Shown one piece after another: positions 46,775-55,899 of a stretch of DNA of 64,000 nucleotides. The notes beneath the pieces were generated by a model that worked only from the letters and a program-made list of their open reading frames with translations, was not told the origin of the DNA and ran no database searches. The stretch lies in contig OZ241870.1 in the NCBI GenBank assembly GCA_965202875.1, forward strand, positions 992,001-1,056,000, in the 5' to 3' direction. The stretch comes from HK1 sp965202875. Lineage in GTDB: Bacteria > Pseudomonadota > Gammaproteobacteria > HK1. Position 1 is the stretch's first letter. Each line of letters begins with the position of its first letter. A program made the position numbers and the translations under genes.

Positions 46775-47032
46775 ATGACCGCCACCACATTCAACCCGCT
46801 CGCCGCCGCCCGCGCCCTCAAGGCCGCCGGCATCGAAGCCGAGCACGCCGAAGCCATCGCCGGCGCCGTGCACCAAGCGGCCGGCGCCGACCGTGCCGAC
46901 CTCGCCACGAAAGGCGACATCGCCGCGCTACGCAAGGAGACGAAAGCCGACCTCGCCGCATTGCGCTGGATGTTCGGCTTTCAATCCGTGCTCGTCCTCG
47001 CGATGGCCGCCAAGCTGTTCGGCATCGTTTGA
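46775..47032 (+). CDS. DUF1640-like coiled-coil membrane protein 2
   Basis: An 85-residue paralogue of the preceding gene. AAARALKAAGIEAEHAEAIA matches its N-terminal helix, LATKGDIAALRKETKADLAA is the shortened coiled coil, and LRWMFGFQSVLVLAMAAKLF is the membrane anchor. ATG 46775 follows ccggagagcacgcc. Tandem paralogues of different coil length in repeat-bounded units look like duplicated small-gene cassettes. Role unknown. Confidence 0.75.
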   Translation: MTATTFNPLAAARALKAAGIEAEHAEAIAGAVHQAAGADRADLATKGDIAALRKETKADLAALRWMFGFQSVLVLAMAAKLFGIV

Positions 47033-47038
47033 CGCCCA

Positions 47039-47135
47039 CGGGACGGGTATGCACGGCGTCGAACCGTTACCGGGCAGCGCCGCCCGGTACCACCCACGTC
47101 CCGCTGACGTGCCTGCCGTCCCGGAACGTCCCCTC
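47039..47135 (-). pseudogene. 3' remnant of a MORN-repeat gene
   Basis: On the minus strand this 97-bp piece encodes RHVSGTWVVPGGAAR and the trailing non-coding bases, matching the end of the 16-repeat MORN gene at 36498-36570 almost base for base. It stops abruptly at 47135, where ankyrin-coding sequence on the other strand begins. It is a recombination scar with the MORN body missing. Confidence 0.7.
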
Positions 47136-47297
47136 ACCCCCATATCCGCATTGCTCGACGCCGGCGCCGACCCCGATGCACACGACAGCGCCGGACTCAC
47201 CCCCCTGCACGCCGCCGCCCAAGAAGGCCACGCCACCGCCATATCCGCATTGCTCGACGCCGGCGCCGACCCCAACGCATGCGTAGCGCCGCAGTAG
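47136..47297 (+). pseudogene. Ankyrin-repeat gene fragment
   Basis: Reads LTPISALLDAGADPDAHDSA, GLTPLHAAAQEGHATAISAL and LDAGADPNACVAPQ, then stop: one complete and two partial ankyrin repeats. There is no in-frame start of its own. The DNA unit catatccgcattgctcgacg is directly repeated at 47141 and 47240. It is a fragment of a larger ankyrin protein brought next to the MORN scar. Confidence 0.7.
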
Positions 47298-47506
47298 CGG
47301 CCGGCGCCAGGCACGGAGTCACCCCGGCCCACGGCGCCGACAGGAACGGGTATACGCGCCGTCTTCGGATGCGGACGGCACGCCTCGCTTCGGTAGCCCG
47401 AGACCACCGGCCGCGACCGTTGCCGGATCAGAGCACGGACCGCCGCCCCGCGCGCCGCGTAGCGCCGGCCGTTACCGGCCCGATTGGAGTGTCCCAAGGC
47501 CCCGCC

Positions 47507-47845
47507 TCAGTGAAGCGTAACCGTGCCGCTCGCCGCCGCGGGATCTGCCTCGTCGAGCGCCCCGCCCGGCGCCGTCTTGTCATCCCGCCACCCCCCCGCG
47601 TACACATCGCCGTTCGGCCACGTATGAATCCCGCGACCGTGGCGCTTCCCGTCCCTGAACTCGCCCTCGGACCTCATACCGTCCGGCCACGTGAACACGC
47701 CGCGACCGTGGCGCTTCCCGCCTTGCCACCCGCCCTCGTAGCGCCGGCCGTCCGGCATCACCAGGACGCCTTGACCGTGCGGCTTCCCGTCCACGACCTC
47801 GCCCTCGTAGTGTCCGCCGTTGATCTCGATTGCTTCCGTCGCCAT
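47507..47845 (-). CDS. Small MORN-repeat protein
   Basis: A 112-residue protein with four MORN-like repeats, from HYEGEVVDGKPHGQG through WPNGDVYAGGWRDDK, followed by an acidic tail ending TVTLH. ATG 47845 is preceded by cgccgggaggcgacg, nearly the same leader as the 16-repeat gene, so the two are related copies with different repeat number. No signal peptide. Function unknown. The spacer 47298-47506 to its left holds island repeats only. Confidence 0.75.
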   Translation of the reverse strand: MATEAIEINGGHYEGEVVDGKPHGQGVLVMPDGRRYEGGWQGGKRHGRGVFTWPDGMRSEGEFRDGKRHGRGIHTWPNGDVYAGGWRDDKTAPGGALDEADPAAASGTVTLH

Positions 47846-47931
47846 CGTCGCCTCCCGGCGCCCGCGCGCCGGCGGTATCTCGCGGGTTGCGCGCCGAGCG
47901 CCCTGATCCGCACCCGAAGCCGACCGGCCAC

Positions 47932-48225
47932 CTATCGCCCCGCTACCGGAGTCCGGTCCGACGCTCGCCGAAGGCTCCGGCCGATCCGCGCCCGGACCGC
48001 CGCATGTTGCCGGCAGTAGACGCCGCCCGGACCGTGCCCACGGCGCCGCCGACACTGCCTCATCACGAGCCCATCGGGCACGGACTCGGCGCACCGATCC
48101 GGCGCCACCTCGACGCCCTTCCCGTTCCACCACCAGGAATCCATCACCCGGCCCTCCGGTGCGCACGCTACCACCCCGATACCGGAGGCTGGACGCAGCT
48201 TCGCCCGGGACCAAGCGAACAGGTC
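47932..48225 (-). CDS. Possible small Cys-containing protein next to the terminase
   Basis: The minus-strand frame ending at 47932 contains ASGIGVVACAPEGRVMDSWW, DRCAESVPDGLVMRQCRRRR and GPGGVYCRQHAAV. Several Cys and a His could bind zinc. It overlaps the end of the putative small terminase gene and lacks a clear ATG; translation might start at a non-ATG codon near the terminase stop. The lower end looks protein-like, the upstream part does not. Treat as a weak call. Confidence 0.3.
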   Translation of the reverse strand, partial: DLFAWSRAKLRPASGIGVVACAPEGRVMDSWWWNGKGVEVAPDRCAESVPDGLVMRQCRRRRGHGPGGVYCRQHAAVRARIGRSLRRASDRTPVAGR

Positions 48226-48724
48226 AACCAGCAGACTCCCGCAGCGCCGCCAGCACCGACAGCGGCCGGGCGGACTTCGATTCACGCACCGGCACACGTC
48301 CCCGCGGCCGCGTTGCCGTCGTCGCCGCCAGATCACGCCGCAGCTTCGCCACCCGGTCATGCAGGCTCATGAAGACGCGATAGGCATCCGTTTGCCTGCC
48401 CGCGCCGTCCAAACGCCCGAACCGATCCAGATCCGCTCGCGCCTTCTCCAACTCTGCCGACAGATCCAGGAAATCCGTCAGGACCTCCCGATCGCGCCGA
48501 TCAAGGTGCGGCCAATCTCGCTCCGCGCGTTTCCACGCCGCACGCCAGCCGGGTGACCGCCCTTTCGGCGCCGGCCCCAATTCCTCACCGGGCGCCACCG
48601 GACGCCCCTGCCCGGACTGCCGCGCGCGCCGCGCGTTGTGACTCGCGGGATGCTCGATCACGGCGCCCCGCCCACCCCGCTCGCGTAGCTGTCGCAGCGC
48701 CGACTTCGGCGGCGTTTCACTCAT
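48224..48724 (-). CDS. Putative phage terminase small subunit (P27-like)
   Basis: A 166-residue charged, helical protein. PGWRAAWKRAERDWPHLDRR and DREVLTDFLDLSAELEKARA resemble the helical core of P27-family small terminases, which bind phage DNA ends for packaging; the second half, DAYRVFMSLHDRVAKLRRDL, also fits. It lies directly downstream of an HNH endonuclease gene on the same strand, the classical order in phage packaging modules. No large terminase follows, so this is a prophage remnant or satellite fragment. Family assignment is moderate. Confidence 0.5.
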   Translation of the reverse strand: MSETPPKSALRQLRERGGRGAVIEHPASHNARRARQSGQGRPVAPGEELGPAPKGRSPGWRAAWKRAERDWPHLDRRDREVLTDFLDLSAELEKARADLDRFGRLDGAGRQTDAYRVFMSLHDRVAKLRRDLAATTATRPRGRVPVRESKSARPLSVLAALRESAG

Positions 48725-48838
48725 CGCACCACCCTCCCAAACGACGCCCGAGCATGGATCAGGTAGCCACGGACCGCAACCGAGCCGGACCCTTCGGAAG
48801 CTGCGGGAGACCTTGAATTGCTCGCCGCACGGTATCCG

Positions 48839-48873
48839 CCCCCCCCCTCAATCACTTCGAGACCGGGGGGGGG
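48839..48873. repeat. Paired C9 and G9 homopolymers
   Basis: Nine C at 48839-48847 and nine G at 48865-48873, 17 bp apart, could form a hairpin (loop tcaatcacttcgagacc). The G-run touches the last codons of the HNH gene (48875), so length changes in it do not alter that protein but could affect the transcript end. Confidence 0.7.
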
Positions 48874-48874
48874 A

Positions 48875-49162
48875 TCACCGCAGCCGCACCAACGGATAGC
48901 CCCGATCGTCGTGCCCGAGCTTGCCGCGCCGGCGCGCCGACTGCCCCGCCGTGACGCGCCGATGGCACTCCGCACACAGCGGCCGCAGATTCTCCGGATC
49001 GTCCCCTCCGCCTTCCGAGAGCGGGATCACGTGATCGACCTCGACGGCCGCGACTGTACGCCCCTCCGCCAAGCAGAGAACGCAAAGCGGTTGACGGTCG
49101 AGCACCGCCTCACGCACGGCGCGGAACGCCCTCGACCGATCCCGCTTGCGCGCCGCCATCAC
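48875..49162 (-). CDS. HNH endonuclease (phage type)
   Basis: A 95-residue nuclease. LCVLCLAEGRTVAAVEVDHV gives the first Cys pair and the Asp-His of the HNH core, IPLSEGGGDDPENLRPLCAE contains the conserved Asn, and CHRRVTAGQSARRR closes the zinc site and motif. Such proteins stand beside terminase genes and assist phage DNA packaging. ATG 49162 follows a purine-rich agggtgatg. It precedes the putative small terminase gene by 150 bp on the same strand. Confidence 0.85.
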   Translation of the reverse strand: MMAARKRDRSRAFRAVREAVLDRQPLCVLCLAEGRTVAAVEVDHVIPLSEGGGDDPENLRPLCAECHRRVTAGQSARRRGKLGHDDRGYPLVRLR

Positions 49163-49569
49163 CCTGCCTTCGTTTGGGCGACATCGGACACCTGTCGGAT
49201 TCCGCCCAAGCTTCCGCCGCCTACGCCGGCGAGGAATGGTTCACGTACAACGTCTGGACCGGCGTGGCTTCGCACCACCGGAACCAAGCGCCTTCACGGC
49301 AGCACCTCACGGCTTTGCTGGCGCCGCCCGAAGGTGCGGATACGCCTGAAGCCGCCTGTACGCCCTTCTCAGCCGTTTTCCGGCCCGGACCGCCACCAAC
49401 CGGCACGCGCCGGTAACGGGCGCCTGACGCCGCCACGGGCAGGCTCAGTCCACACAGCCATCCGAGTACTCCGCCTCGGTCCGGCATGGCCCTTGAGACC
49501 ATGTTTCGACATCCAGCCTCTCAGCGAAAGGATCGAGCCCCATCGCTCCCAACCGGATCAGCGCCTCGC
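49163..49569. other. Spacer with partial island repeats
   Basis: About 400 bp. The words tggcttcgcaccaccggaac (49267) and gaagccgcctgtacgccctt (49350) are island repeats. A small frame (49174-49416) has no recognised domain. No gene is supported. Confidence 0.45.
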
Positions 49570-50055
49570 TCACGGCCGCCCGTACATGGTCATGGGCGCC
49601 GTTGCGCCGATGGCCCTCCCGTGCCAGTCCGGCGGCTCGATGCGGAGTCGCCAATCGGGAGAGTGCCTCGGCGCGCTCGATTCCGTGACCACGGCATGAC
49701 CACGACGCGCCATGTCGAACGCCGCCGCCCGGACTTGATGTAGCGCCTTCCGTCGCAGCCCCGGATTCATATTGGCCACCACATCACGCGGATACGCCGC
49801 CAGCAGCAGATCGGCCGCGCGAAGATCCGGAGTGCGCGATAGCTCGGGATTGCGCATGGACTCACCCGTAGGCACGGCCCGAGCGTCGTTCCAGTGTGCC
49901 CGTTTCCCGTTGCGCCCCTGCACCGGCTTCCCCGCCGCATTGAGCAGGTTCCCGGCGCGGTCTCGCTTCACGACGGGCACACGTACCGACAGCGGTCCGC
50001 CATGAGTGAAGTACCGATCCCGCAGGTACGCCGTGGCCAGCCCGAGCCGATACAA
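49570..50055 (-). CDS. Possible protein of unknown function near the island's right edge
   Basis: The minus-strand frame contains GLATAYLRDRYFTHGGPLSV, RVPVVKRDRAGNLLNAAGKP and MNPGLRRKALHQVRAAAFDM, which looks like real coding sequence, ending APMTMYGRP at 49570. I do not recognise the family. A TTG at 50055 is a possible start without a good ribosome binding site; the frame stays open further upstream across antisense of another gene. It could be the C-terminal part of a phage or plasmid protein. Confidence 0.35.
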   Translation of the reverse strand: MYRLGLATAYLRDRYFTHGGPLSVRVPVVKRDRAGNLLNAAGKPVQGRNGKRAHWNDARAVPTGESMRNPELSRTPDLRAADLLLAAYPRDVVANMNPGLRRKALHQVRAAAFDMARRGHAVVTESSAPRHSPDWRLRIEPPDWHGRAIGATAPMTMYGRP

Positions 50056-50097
50056 TGGCGACGAAGTGACGCCGTACCCCCCTTGGAGGGCGTGAGG

Positions 50098-50443
50098 ATG
50101 ACATTGGTCGAGCGTGTGGCGGAGTGGCCGAAGCAGTGGCTTCGTGAGGGCCACGAGCAAGGTGTCAGGGAAGGCCGCGAGCAGGGTATCGAGCAGGGCC
50201 TTGCGCACGAACGGGCGCTGTTGCGCCGCATGGCGGCATCCCGGTTCGGGGCGGAGACCGCCGAGCACCTGTCGGGGGTGCTGGCCGGCATCGCGGACCC
50301 CGGAAGATCTGGCCGAGGTGGGGGAGTGGCTGGTGCGTTGCGGGACGGGAAGTGAATTTCTCACCCGCGTGGACCCGGCGGCGGGCGGTGCGAACCGGCG
50401 CGGAGACCGCGGGAGCTCCCGCGGGGATTCCGGAGAGGATTGA
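50098..50443 (+). pseudogene. Rpn/YhgA-like PD-(D/E)XK protein, C-terminal fragment with frameshift
   Basis: MTLVERVAEWPKQWLREGHE followed by QGVREGREQGIEQGLAHERA and LLRRMAASRFGAETAEHLSG is the coiled, Glu/Gly/Gln-rich C-terminal region of Rpn-type recombination-promoting nucleases. An extra G near 50300 breaks the frame; the correct continuation EDLAEVGEWLVRCGTGSEFL lies in the next frame and ends at 50443. The N-terminal nuclease domain is missing. It marks the right edge of the island; core genes resume at 50601. Confidence 0.6.
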
Positions 50444-50600
50444 CGGGGCGGATTGCGACCGGGACCGGAGCACGACCGCCGGCCGTGCGCCGATGGAGCT
50501 TCCGCTCCCACGCCGGCCCCGCAAGCACAGCGTATCCGCAAAAGACGGCGGCGCCCGCCGGCCCTGGACGGCCCGAAGCGCGCTCTGAGCGAAGTCCTCG

Positions 50601-51314
50601 ATGCTGAACGTCGAAGTCCGCCGCACCAGTGACGACGTTGCCGCCGCGGTAGCCGCCCACCTCGCCGCGCGGGCGCGTGCCGCGGTGTCCGGGCATGGCG
50701 TGTTCCGGATCGCGCTGAGCGGCGGGCGGACACCGTGGAAGATGCTCGAGCACCTGGTTCGGCTGGATCTCCCATGGACCGGTGTTCACCTCTTCCAGGT
50801 CGACGAGCGCGAAGCGCCTGACGGCCACGCGGACCGCAACGCCACACGGCTCTCCGCCATCCTCGGGGGATCCGGGCTGCCGGTGGCGAACCTTCACCTC
50901 ATGCCGGTGACGGATGAGGACCCTGGCCGGGCCTGCGAGACGTACGCGCGGATCATCGCCCGGCATGGCCGTGACGGCCGGCTCGATCTGGTGCACCTCG
51001 GGCTCGGCGAAGACGGGCACACCGCGTCGCTGGTACCGGGAGATCCGGCGCTCGGCGTCACGGACCGGGACGTCACGATGGCCGGACCCTACCAGGGCCG
51101 GCGCCGCATGACCCTGGGCTATTCTGCGATCAACCGCGCCGCGGAGCGCATGTGGGTGGTGACGGGGGCATCGAAGGCGGCGGTGCTCGCGAGGCTGCGG
51201 GCAGGCGACGATGCGATCCCCGCCGGCCGCGTCAGCCGGCGGGATTCGATCGTCTTCGCCGACGATGCAGCGGCGAACGCTCCCGGTCCCACCGCGGATC
51301 AATCCGAGGCATGA
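50601..51314 (+). CDS. pgl: 6-phosphogluconolactonase
   Basis: Second enzyme of the oxidative pentose phosphate/Entner-Doudoroff entry (237 residues); hydrolyses 6-phosphogluconolactone. FRIALSGGRTPWKMLEHLVR is the sugar-phosphate isomerase-like start, TGVHLFQVDEREAPDGHADR contains the conserved WDER-like motif, and DLVHLGLGEDGHTASLVPGD is diagnostic. ATG 50601 fits the family start. It lies 117 bp upstream of an F420-type glucose-6-phosphate dehydrogenase gene, which would supply its substrate. Confidence 0.93.
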   Translation: MLNVEVRRTSDDVAAAVAAHLAARARAAVSGHGVFRIALSGGRTPWKMLEHLVRLDLPWTGVHLFQVDEREAPDGHADRNATRLSAILGGSGLPVANLHLMPVTDEDPGRACETYARIIARHGRDGRLDLVHLGLGEDGHTASLVPGDPALGVTDRDVTMAGPYQGRRRMTLGYSAINRAAERMWVVTGASKAAVLARLRAGDDAIPAGRVSRRDSIVFADDAAANAPGPTADQSEA

Positions 51315-51431
51315 ACCGGCGGCCACAGCGCCGGAGAGCTCGGCCAGACGCCTTCCTGCCCCTGAACGTTTCCGCGTTTCGACAAGGTTTGTCCCGCCCG
51401 GCCCTGAATTCATCATCCAAGGAGCCACACG

Positions 51432-52436
51432 ATGCTGAAGCTCGGATACAAAGCCTCCGCGGAGCAGTTCGGACCCCGCGATCTGCTGGAATTCTCCGTG
51501 CACGCCGAGCGGGCGGGGTTCGACTCGATCATGGTGAGCGACCACTTCCAGCCGTGGCGGCATACCGGCGGCCACGCCCCCTACTCCTTCGCCTGGCTCG
51601 GCGCGCTGGGCGAGCGCACCTCCAAGGCGACGATCGGCACCAGCGTCGTCACCCCCACGTTCCGCTACCACCCCTCCATCGTCGCGCAGGCCATGGGCAC
51701 CCTCGGCGCGATGTATCCGGGCCGGGTGATGCTGGGGGTCGGCACCGGCGAATCCCTGAACGAGGTGCCGTCCACCGGCTGCGAGTGGCCGCCGTTCCGC
51801 GAGCGCTTCCGCCGGCTCAAGGAGTCCGTCGAGCTGATGCGCCGGCTCTGGACCGAGGAGCGGGTGACCTACGAGGGCGAGTACTACCGCACCGGGAACG
51901 CGACCGTCTACGACCGTCCCGACACGCCGATCCCGCTCTACGTCGCCGCCTCCGGGGCGGTCGCGGCGCGGCTCGGGGGACGGGTCGCGGACGGCTTCAT
52001 CTGCACCAGCGGCAAGAAGCCGGAGCTGTACTCCGACACCCTCCTGCCGGCGGTGCGCGAGGGGATGGCCAAGGCCGGGCGCGAGGAAGGGAGCGTCGAG
52101 CTGACGATCGAGATGAAGGTCTCCTTCGACACCGACCGGCAGCGGGCGATGGAGGACACCCGGCACTGGGCCGCGCTCGCCCTCTCCCCGGAGGAGAAGA
52201 TGGGGGTGGAGGACCCGGCGGAGATGGAGCGCCTCGCCGACGCGCTGCCGGCCGAGCGCGCGGCGAGCCGGTGGATCGTATCGACCGACGCGGTGGAGCA
52301 CGTCGAGCGCATCGCGCCCTACGTCGCGCTCGGCTTCCGGCACCTCGTTTTCCACGCCCCGGGACCGGACCAGAGGCGGTTCATCGATCTGTATTCGGAG
52401 AAGGTGATGCCGGCGCTGCGGGAACGCTTCGGCTGA
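51432..52436 (+). CDS. fgd: F420-dependent glucose-6-phosphate dehydrogenase (Fgd) homologue
   Basis: A 334-residue luciferase-like TIM-barrel enzyme that oxidises glucose 6-phosphate to 6-phosphogluconolactone while reducing cofactor F420. LKLGYKASAEQFGPRDLLEF and VSDHFQPWRHTGGHAPYSF closely follow mycobacterial Fgd. They include the His and Trp near the isoalloxazine (about residues 37-41); GVGTGESLNE holds the acid and GFICTSGKKPELYSDT a phosphate-binding Lys. ATG 51432 follows caaggagccacacg, an excellent ribosome binding site. pgl directly upstream supports the glucose-6-phosphate reaction. Other F420-linked LLM enzymes are less similar in these motifs. Presence in a proteobacterium is unusual and implies F420 synthesis elsewhere in the genome. 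Confidence 0.88.
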   Translation: MLKLGYKASAEQFGPRDLLEFSVHAERAGFDSIMVSDHFQPWRHTGGHAPYSFAWLGALGERTSKATIGTSVVTPTFRYHPSIVAQAMGTLGAMYPGRVMLGVGTGESLNEVPSTGCEWPPFRERFRRLKESVELMRRLWTEERVTYEGEYYRTGNATVYDRPDTPIPLYVAASGAVAARLGGRVADGFICTSGKKPELYSDTLLPAVREGMAKAGREEGSVELTIEMKVSFDTDRQRAMEDTRHWAALALSPEEKMGVEDPAEMERLADALPAERAASRWIVSTDAVEHVERIAPYVALGFRHLVFHAPGPDQRRFIDLYSEKVMPALRERFG

Positions 52437-52514
52437 GCTCCGATACCGCGCCCCGATATCCTCGCCCCGGCGCTCTCGCGGTTCCTCGCCTGACGGAAGC
52501 GTCCCGTCCGGCGC

Positions 52515-53180
52515 TCAGTACCGGTAGGGATCCTCGAGGGTCGGTACCTGCCCCACCCATGCACTGTAGGGCGGGCAGGTCGCCATGTCGTAGAGTGCGC
52601 GCAGCCGCGCGGGCGGATCATCGTCATAGTCCACTCGGAGATCGAGCGGCGGCCGGCAGGGATGGACGATTCGCATCGCGGCGGAGAACGTCCCGCGGGC
52701 ATCGCTGCCCGCCGCCACTGCGGCGTCGAGCACCGCGAGCAGGCGGCGACCGAAGTCCCCATGCGCCGGCACGGCTTCCCGGTAGGCGCGTTCCATCTCC
52801 GAGAGGACCGCACGGCTCGAAAGCCAGTTCCCGGCGAACACGCAGCCGGCTCCCACGATATGGCCCTTGTGTTCCTTGTTGCAGCCGCCGGTCCAGGCGG
52901 CCGAACGACCTTCGGCGTCCATCACCGCGAGCTGGCGGTGTTCGCGTCCGGGATCGGAATGCGTCAACCGGGCGACCACGTCCCCGGGACACTCGCCTCT
53001 CGCCAGGCGGGCGAGCCCTTCGTCCCCCCACAGCGAGCTCACGCTCATGCCCTGGGTAGCGACCGCGCCGGTCCGCGCCGCCGCATGCAGGACCCAGGCG
53101 CCGACGGCCAGATTGCCGGTGGCCGCCGCACCGCCGATGGCGCCCGTCTCCCGATCCAGCGCAAGCACGGAATAGGTCAT
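52515..53180 (-). CDS. DUF1028-family protein (Ntn-hydrolase-like)
   Basis: A 221-residue protein of the DUF1028 family. TYSVLALDRETGAIGGAAAT opens the fold, GAVATQGMSVSSLWGDEGLA and GRSAAWTGGCNKEHKGHIVG are conserved, and CVFAGNWLSSRAVLSEMERA follows. The family adopts an Ntn-hydrolase-like fold and is often encoded beside peptide or amino-acid ABC transporters, as here, but its substrate is unknown. ATG 53180 is chosen; an upstream start would add 15 unconvincing residues. It diverges from the importer operon across a large inverted repeat. Confidence 0.85.
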   Translation of the reverse strand: MTYSVLALDRETGAIGGAAATGNLAVGAWVLHAAARTGAVATQGMSVSSLWGDEGLARLARGECPGDVVARLTHSDPGREHRQLAVMDAEGRSAAWTGGCNKEHKGHIVGAGCVFAGNWLSSRAVLSEMERAYREAVPAHGDFGRRLLAVLDAAVAAGSDARGTFSAAMRIVHPCRPPLDLRVDYDDDPPARLRALYDMATCPPYSAWVGQVPTLEDPYRY

Positions 53181-53215
53181 GGGGATCTTCCCTTCGCGGT
53201 CTCCCGAACCTCGAC

Positions 53216-53260
53216 AATTTATCATGGGAAATTGTGGAGTCTAATTTCTCATGATAAATT
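53216..53260. promoter_or_regulatory. 18-bp inverted repeat, probable operator between divergent genes
   Basis: aatttatcatgggaaatt at 53216-53233 pairs with aatttctcatgataaatt at 53243-53260; 17 of 18 positions are complementary, with a 9-bp spacer. It is AT-rich in a very GC-rich background and lies between the starts of the DUF1028 gene (53180) and the binding-protein gene (53297). It is a good candidate operator for the FadR-type regulator encoded at 58690. Each arm also contains a smaller tatcatga-like palindrome. Confidence 0.7.
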
Positions 53261-53296
53261 CGGCTTCCCTCTCTCCCTCCCACACAGGAGACGACC

Positions 53297-54859
53297 ATGC
53301 GCCCTCTCTCGAAACGAGGTCTCGGCCTCGGACTTGCGGCCACGATCCTCACTTCCACCGCTACGGTCGCGCAGACCCCGCCCGGTGTGCTGGTCGTCGG
53401 GCAGATCGCCGAGCCGAAGTCCCTCGATCCGCATGCGGTAACCGCGGTCAACGACTTCCGTATCCTCATGAACGTCTACGACGGCCTCGTCCGCTACCGG
53501 AACGGCACCCTCGAGGTCGAGCCGGCGCTGGCCACGAGCTGGACCATCGGCGAGGACGGCACCGAATACACCTTCAAGCTGCGTGACGGGGTCGAATTCC
53601 ACGACGGCGCCCCGTTCAACGCGCAGGCCGTCGAGTTCAACTTCGATCGGATGCTCGACGAGAGCCATCCCTACCACGACACCGGCCCCTTCCCTCTCGC
53701 CTTCTTCTTCTCGGCGGTCGAAGACGTCGAAGCGGTCGACGGGGACACCGTGAAGTTCACGCTCAAGGAGCCCTATGCGCCGTTCCTGTCGAACCTCGCC
53801 TACCCGACCGGGCTGATCGTCTCGCCGGAGGCGGTGAAGAAGCACGGGGCGGACTTCGGACGGAACCCGTCGGGCACGGGGCCGTTCGCATTCGCCGAAT
53901 GGGAGGCGAACGCCAAGGTGGCCGTCACCCGCAACGAACACTACTGGGACGGCGCCCCGTCTCTCGACGCGGTGGTCTTCCGGCCGATCACGGATGCGAA
54001 TACACGGGTGGCGGAGATGCTCTCGGGCGGTATCGACGTCATGGTGGAGATCCCGCCGGATTCCGTCTCGACCTTCGACGGCAACGGCTTCACACTCCAC
54101 GAGCAGGCCGGCCCGCACGTGTGGTTCCTGATCCTGAACGCCAAGGAAGGTCCGTTCTCGGACCGGCGTGTGCGCCAGGCGGTCAACTACGCGATCGACA
54201 AGAAGGCGCTGGTGGAGAACGTGCTCCAGGGCACCGCGCAGATCGCCGCGGGACCCACGCCGCCCGCGTTTGCCTGGGCCTACAACGACGCCCTCGAGCC
54301 GTATCCTCACGATCCGGGGAAGGCGAGGGCGCTGATCGAGGAGTCGGGCCACGCCGGTGCGTCGCTCACGTTCTACGTCACCGAGGGCGGCTCCGGCATG
54401 CTCGACCCGGTGGCGATGGGCGCGGCCATCCAGGCGGACCTCGCCAAGGTCGGATTCGACGTGAAGATCGAGACCTACGAGTGGAACACCTTCCTGGGCA
54501 AGGTGAACCCGGGCCTCGAAGGCAAGGCCGACATGGCGGAAATGGCATGGATGACCAACGATCCCGACACCCTGCCCTTTCTCGCGCTCCGGACCGGGGC
54601 TTGGCCGGACAAGGGCGGATTCAACTCGGGGTACTACTCGAACCCGAAGGTGGACGCGCTGCTCGAAGCGGCCCGCGGCTCGACCGACCAGGCCGAGCGG
54701 GCCCGGCTCTACAAGGAGATGCAGGAGATCGTCCACGACGACGCGCCCTGGGCCTTCATCGCCAACTGGAAGCAGAATGCGGCGATCGCGGACGTGGTTT
54801 CCGGCTTCCAGCTCCAGCCCTCGTTCTTCCTCCTCCTGAAGGGCGTCTCCAAGAGCTGA
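53297..54859 (+). CDS. Peptide/opine-type ABC importer substrate-binding protein
   Basis: Periplasmic binding protein of 520 residues (SBP_bac_5 family). The signal peptide is RGLGLGLAATILTSTATVAQ; the mature part has VVGQIAEPKSLDPHAVTAVN, LATSWTIGEDGTEYTFKLRD and GVEFHDGAPFNAQAVEFNFD, which are hallmarks of DppA/OppA-like proteins. LSGGIDVMVEIPPDSVSTF and VRQAVNYAIDKKALVENVLQ follow in the usual order. Substrates in the family include di- and oligopeptides, opines and glutathione. ATG 53297 follows cacaggagacgacc. First gene of a five-gene run ending with a regulator. Confidence 0.92.
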   Translation: MRPLSKRGLGLGLAATILTSTATVAQTPPGVLVVGQIAEPKSLDPHAVTAVNDFRILMNVYDGLVRYRNGTLEVEPALATSWTIGEDGTEYTFKLRDGVEFHDGAPFNAQAVEFNFDRMLDESHPYHDTGPFPLAFFFSAVEDVEAVDGDTVKFTLKEPYAPFLSNLAYPTGLIVSPEAVKKHGADFGRNPSGTGPFAFAEWEANAKVAVTRNEHYWDGAPSLDAVVFRPITDANTRVAEMLSGGIDVMVEIPPDSVSTFDGNGFTLHEQAGPHVWFLILNAKEGPFSDRRVRQAVNYAIDKKALVENVLQGTAQIAAGPTPPAFAWAYNDALEPYPHDPGKARALIEESGHAGASLTFYVTEGGSGMLDPVAMGAAIQADLAKVGFDVKIETYEWNTFLGKVNPGLEGKADMAEMAWMTNDPDTLPFLALRTGAWPDKGGFNSGYYSNPKVDALLEAARGSTDQAERARLYKEMQEIVHDDAPWAFIANWKQNAAIADVVSGFQLQPSFFLLLKGVSKS

Positions 54860-54941
54860 CGGCTCGCGCGACGCCGGCGCTCCAACGGGGCGGGTCCCCT
54901 GCGCGACCCGCCCCGACCGCTTGCCGCAGAAGGACGGCACG

Positions 54942-55889
<948 letters not shown>

Positions 55890-55899
55890 GCACGCTCCC

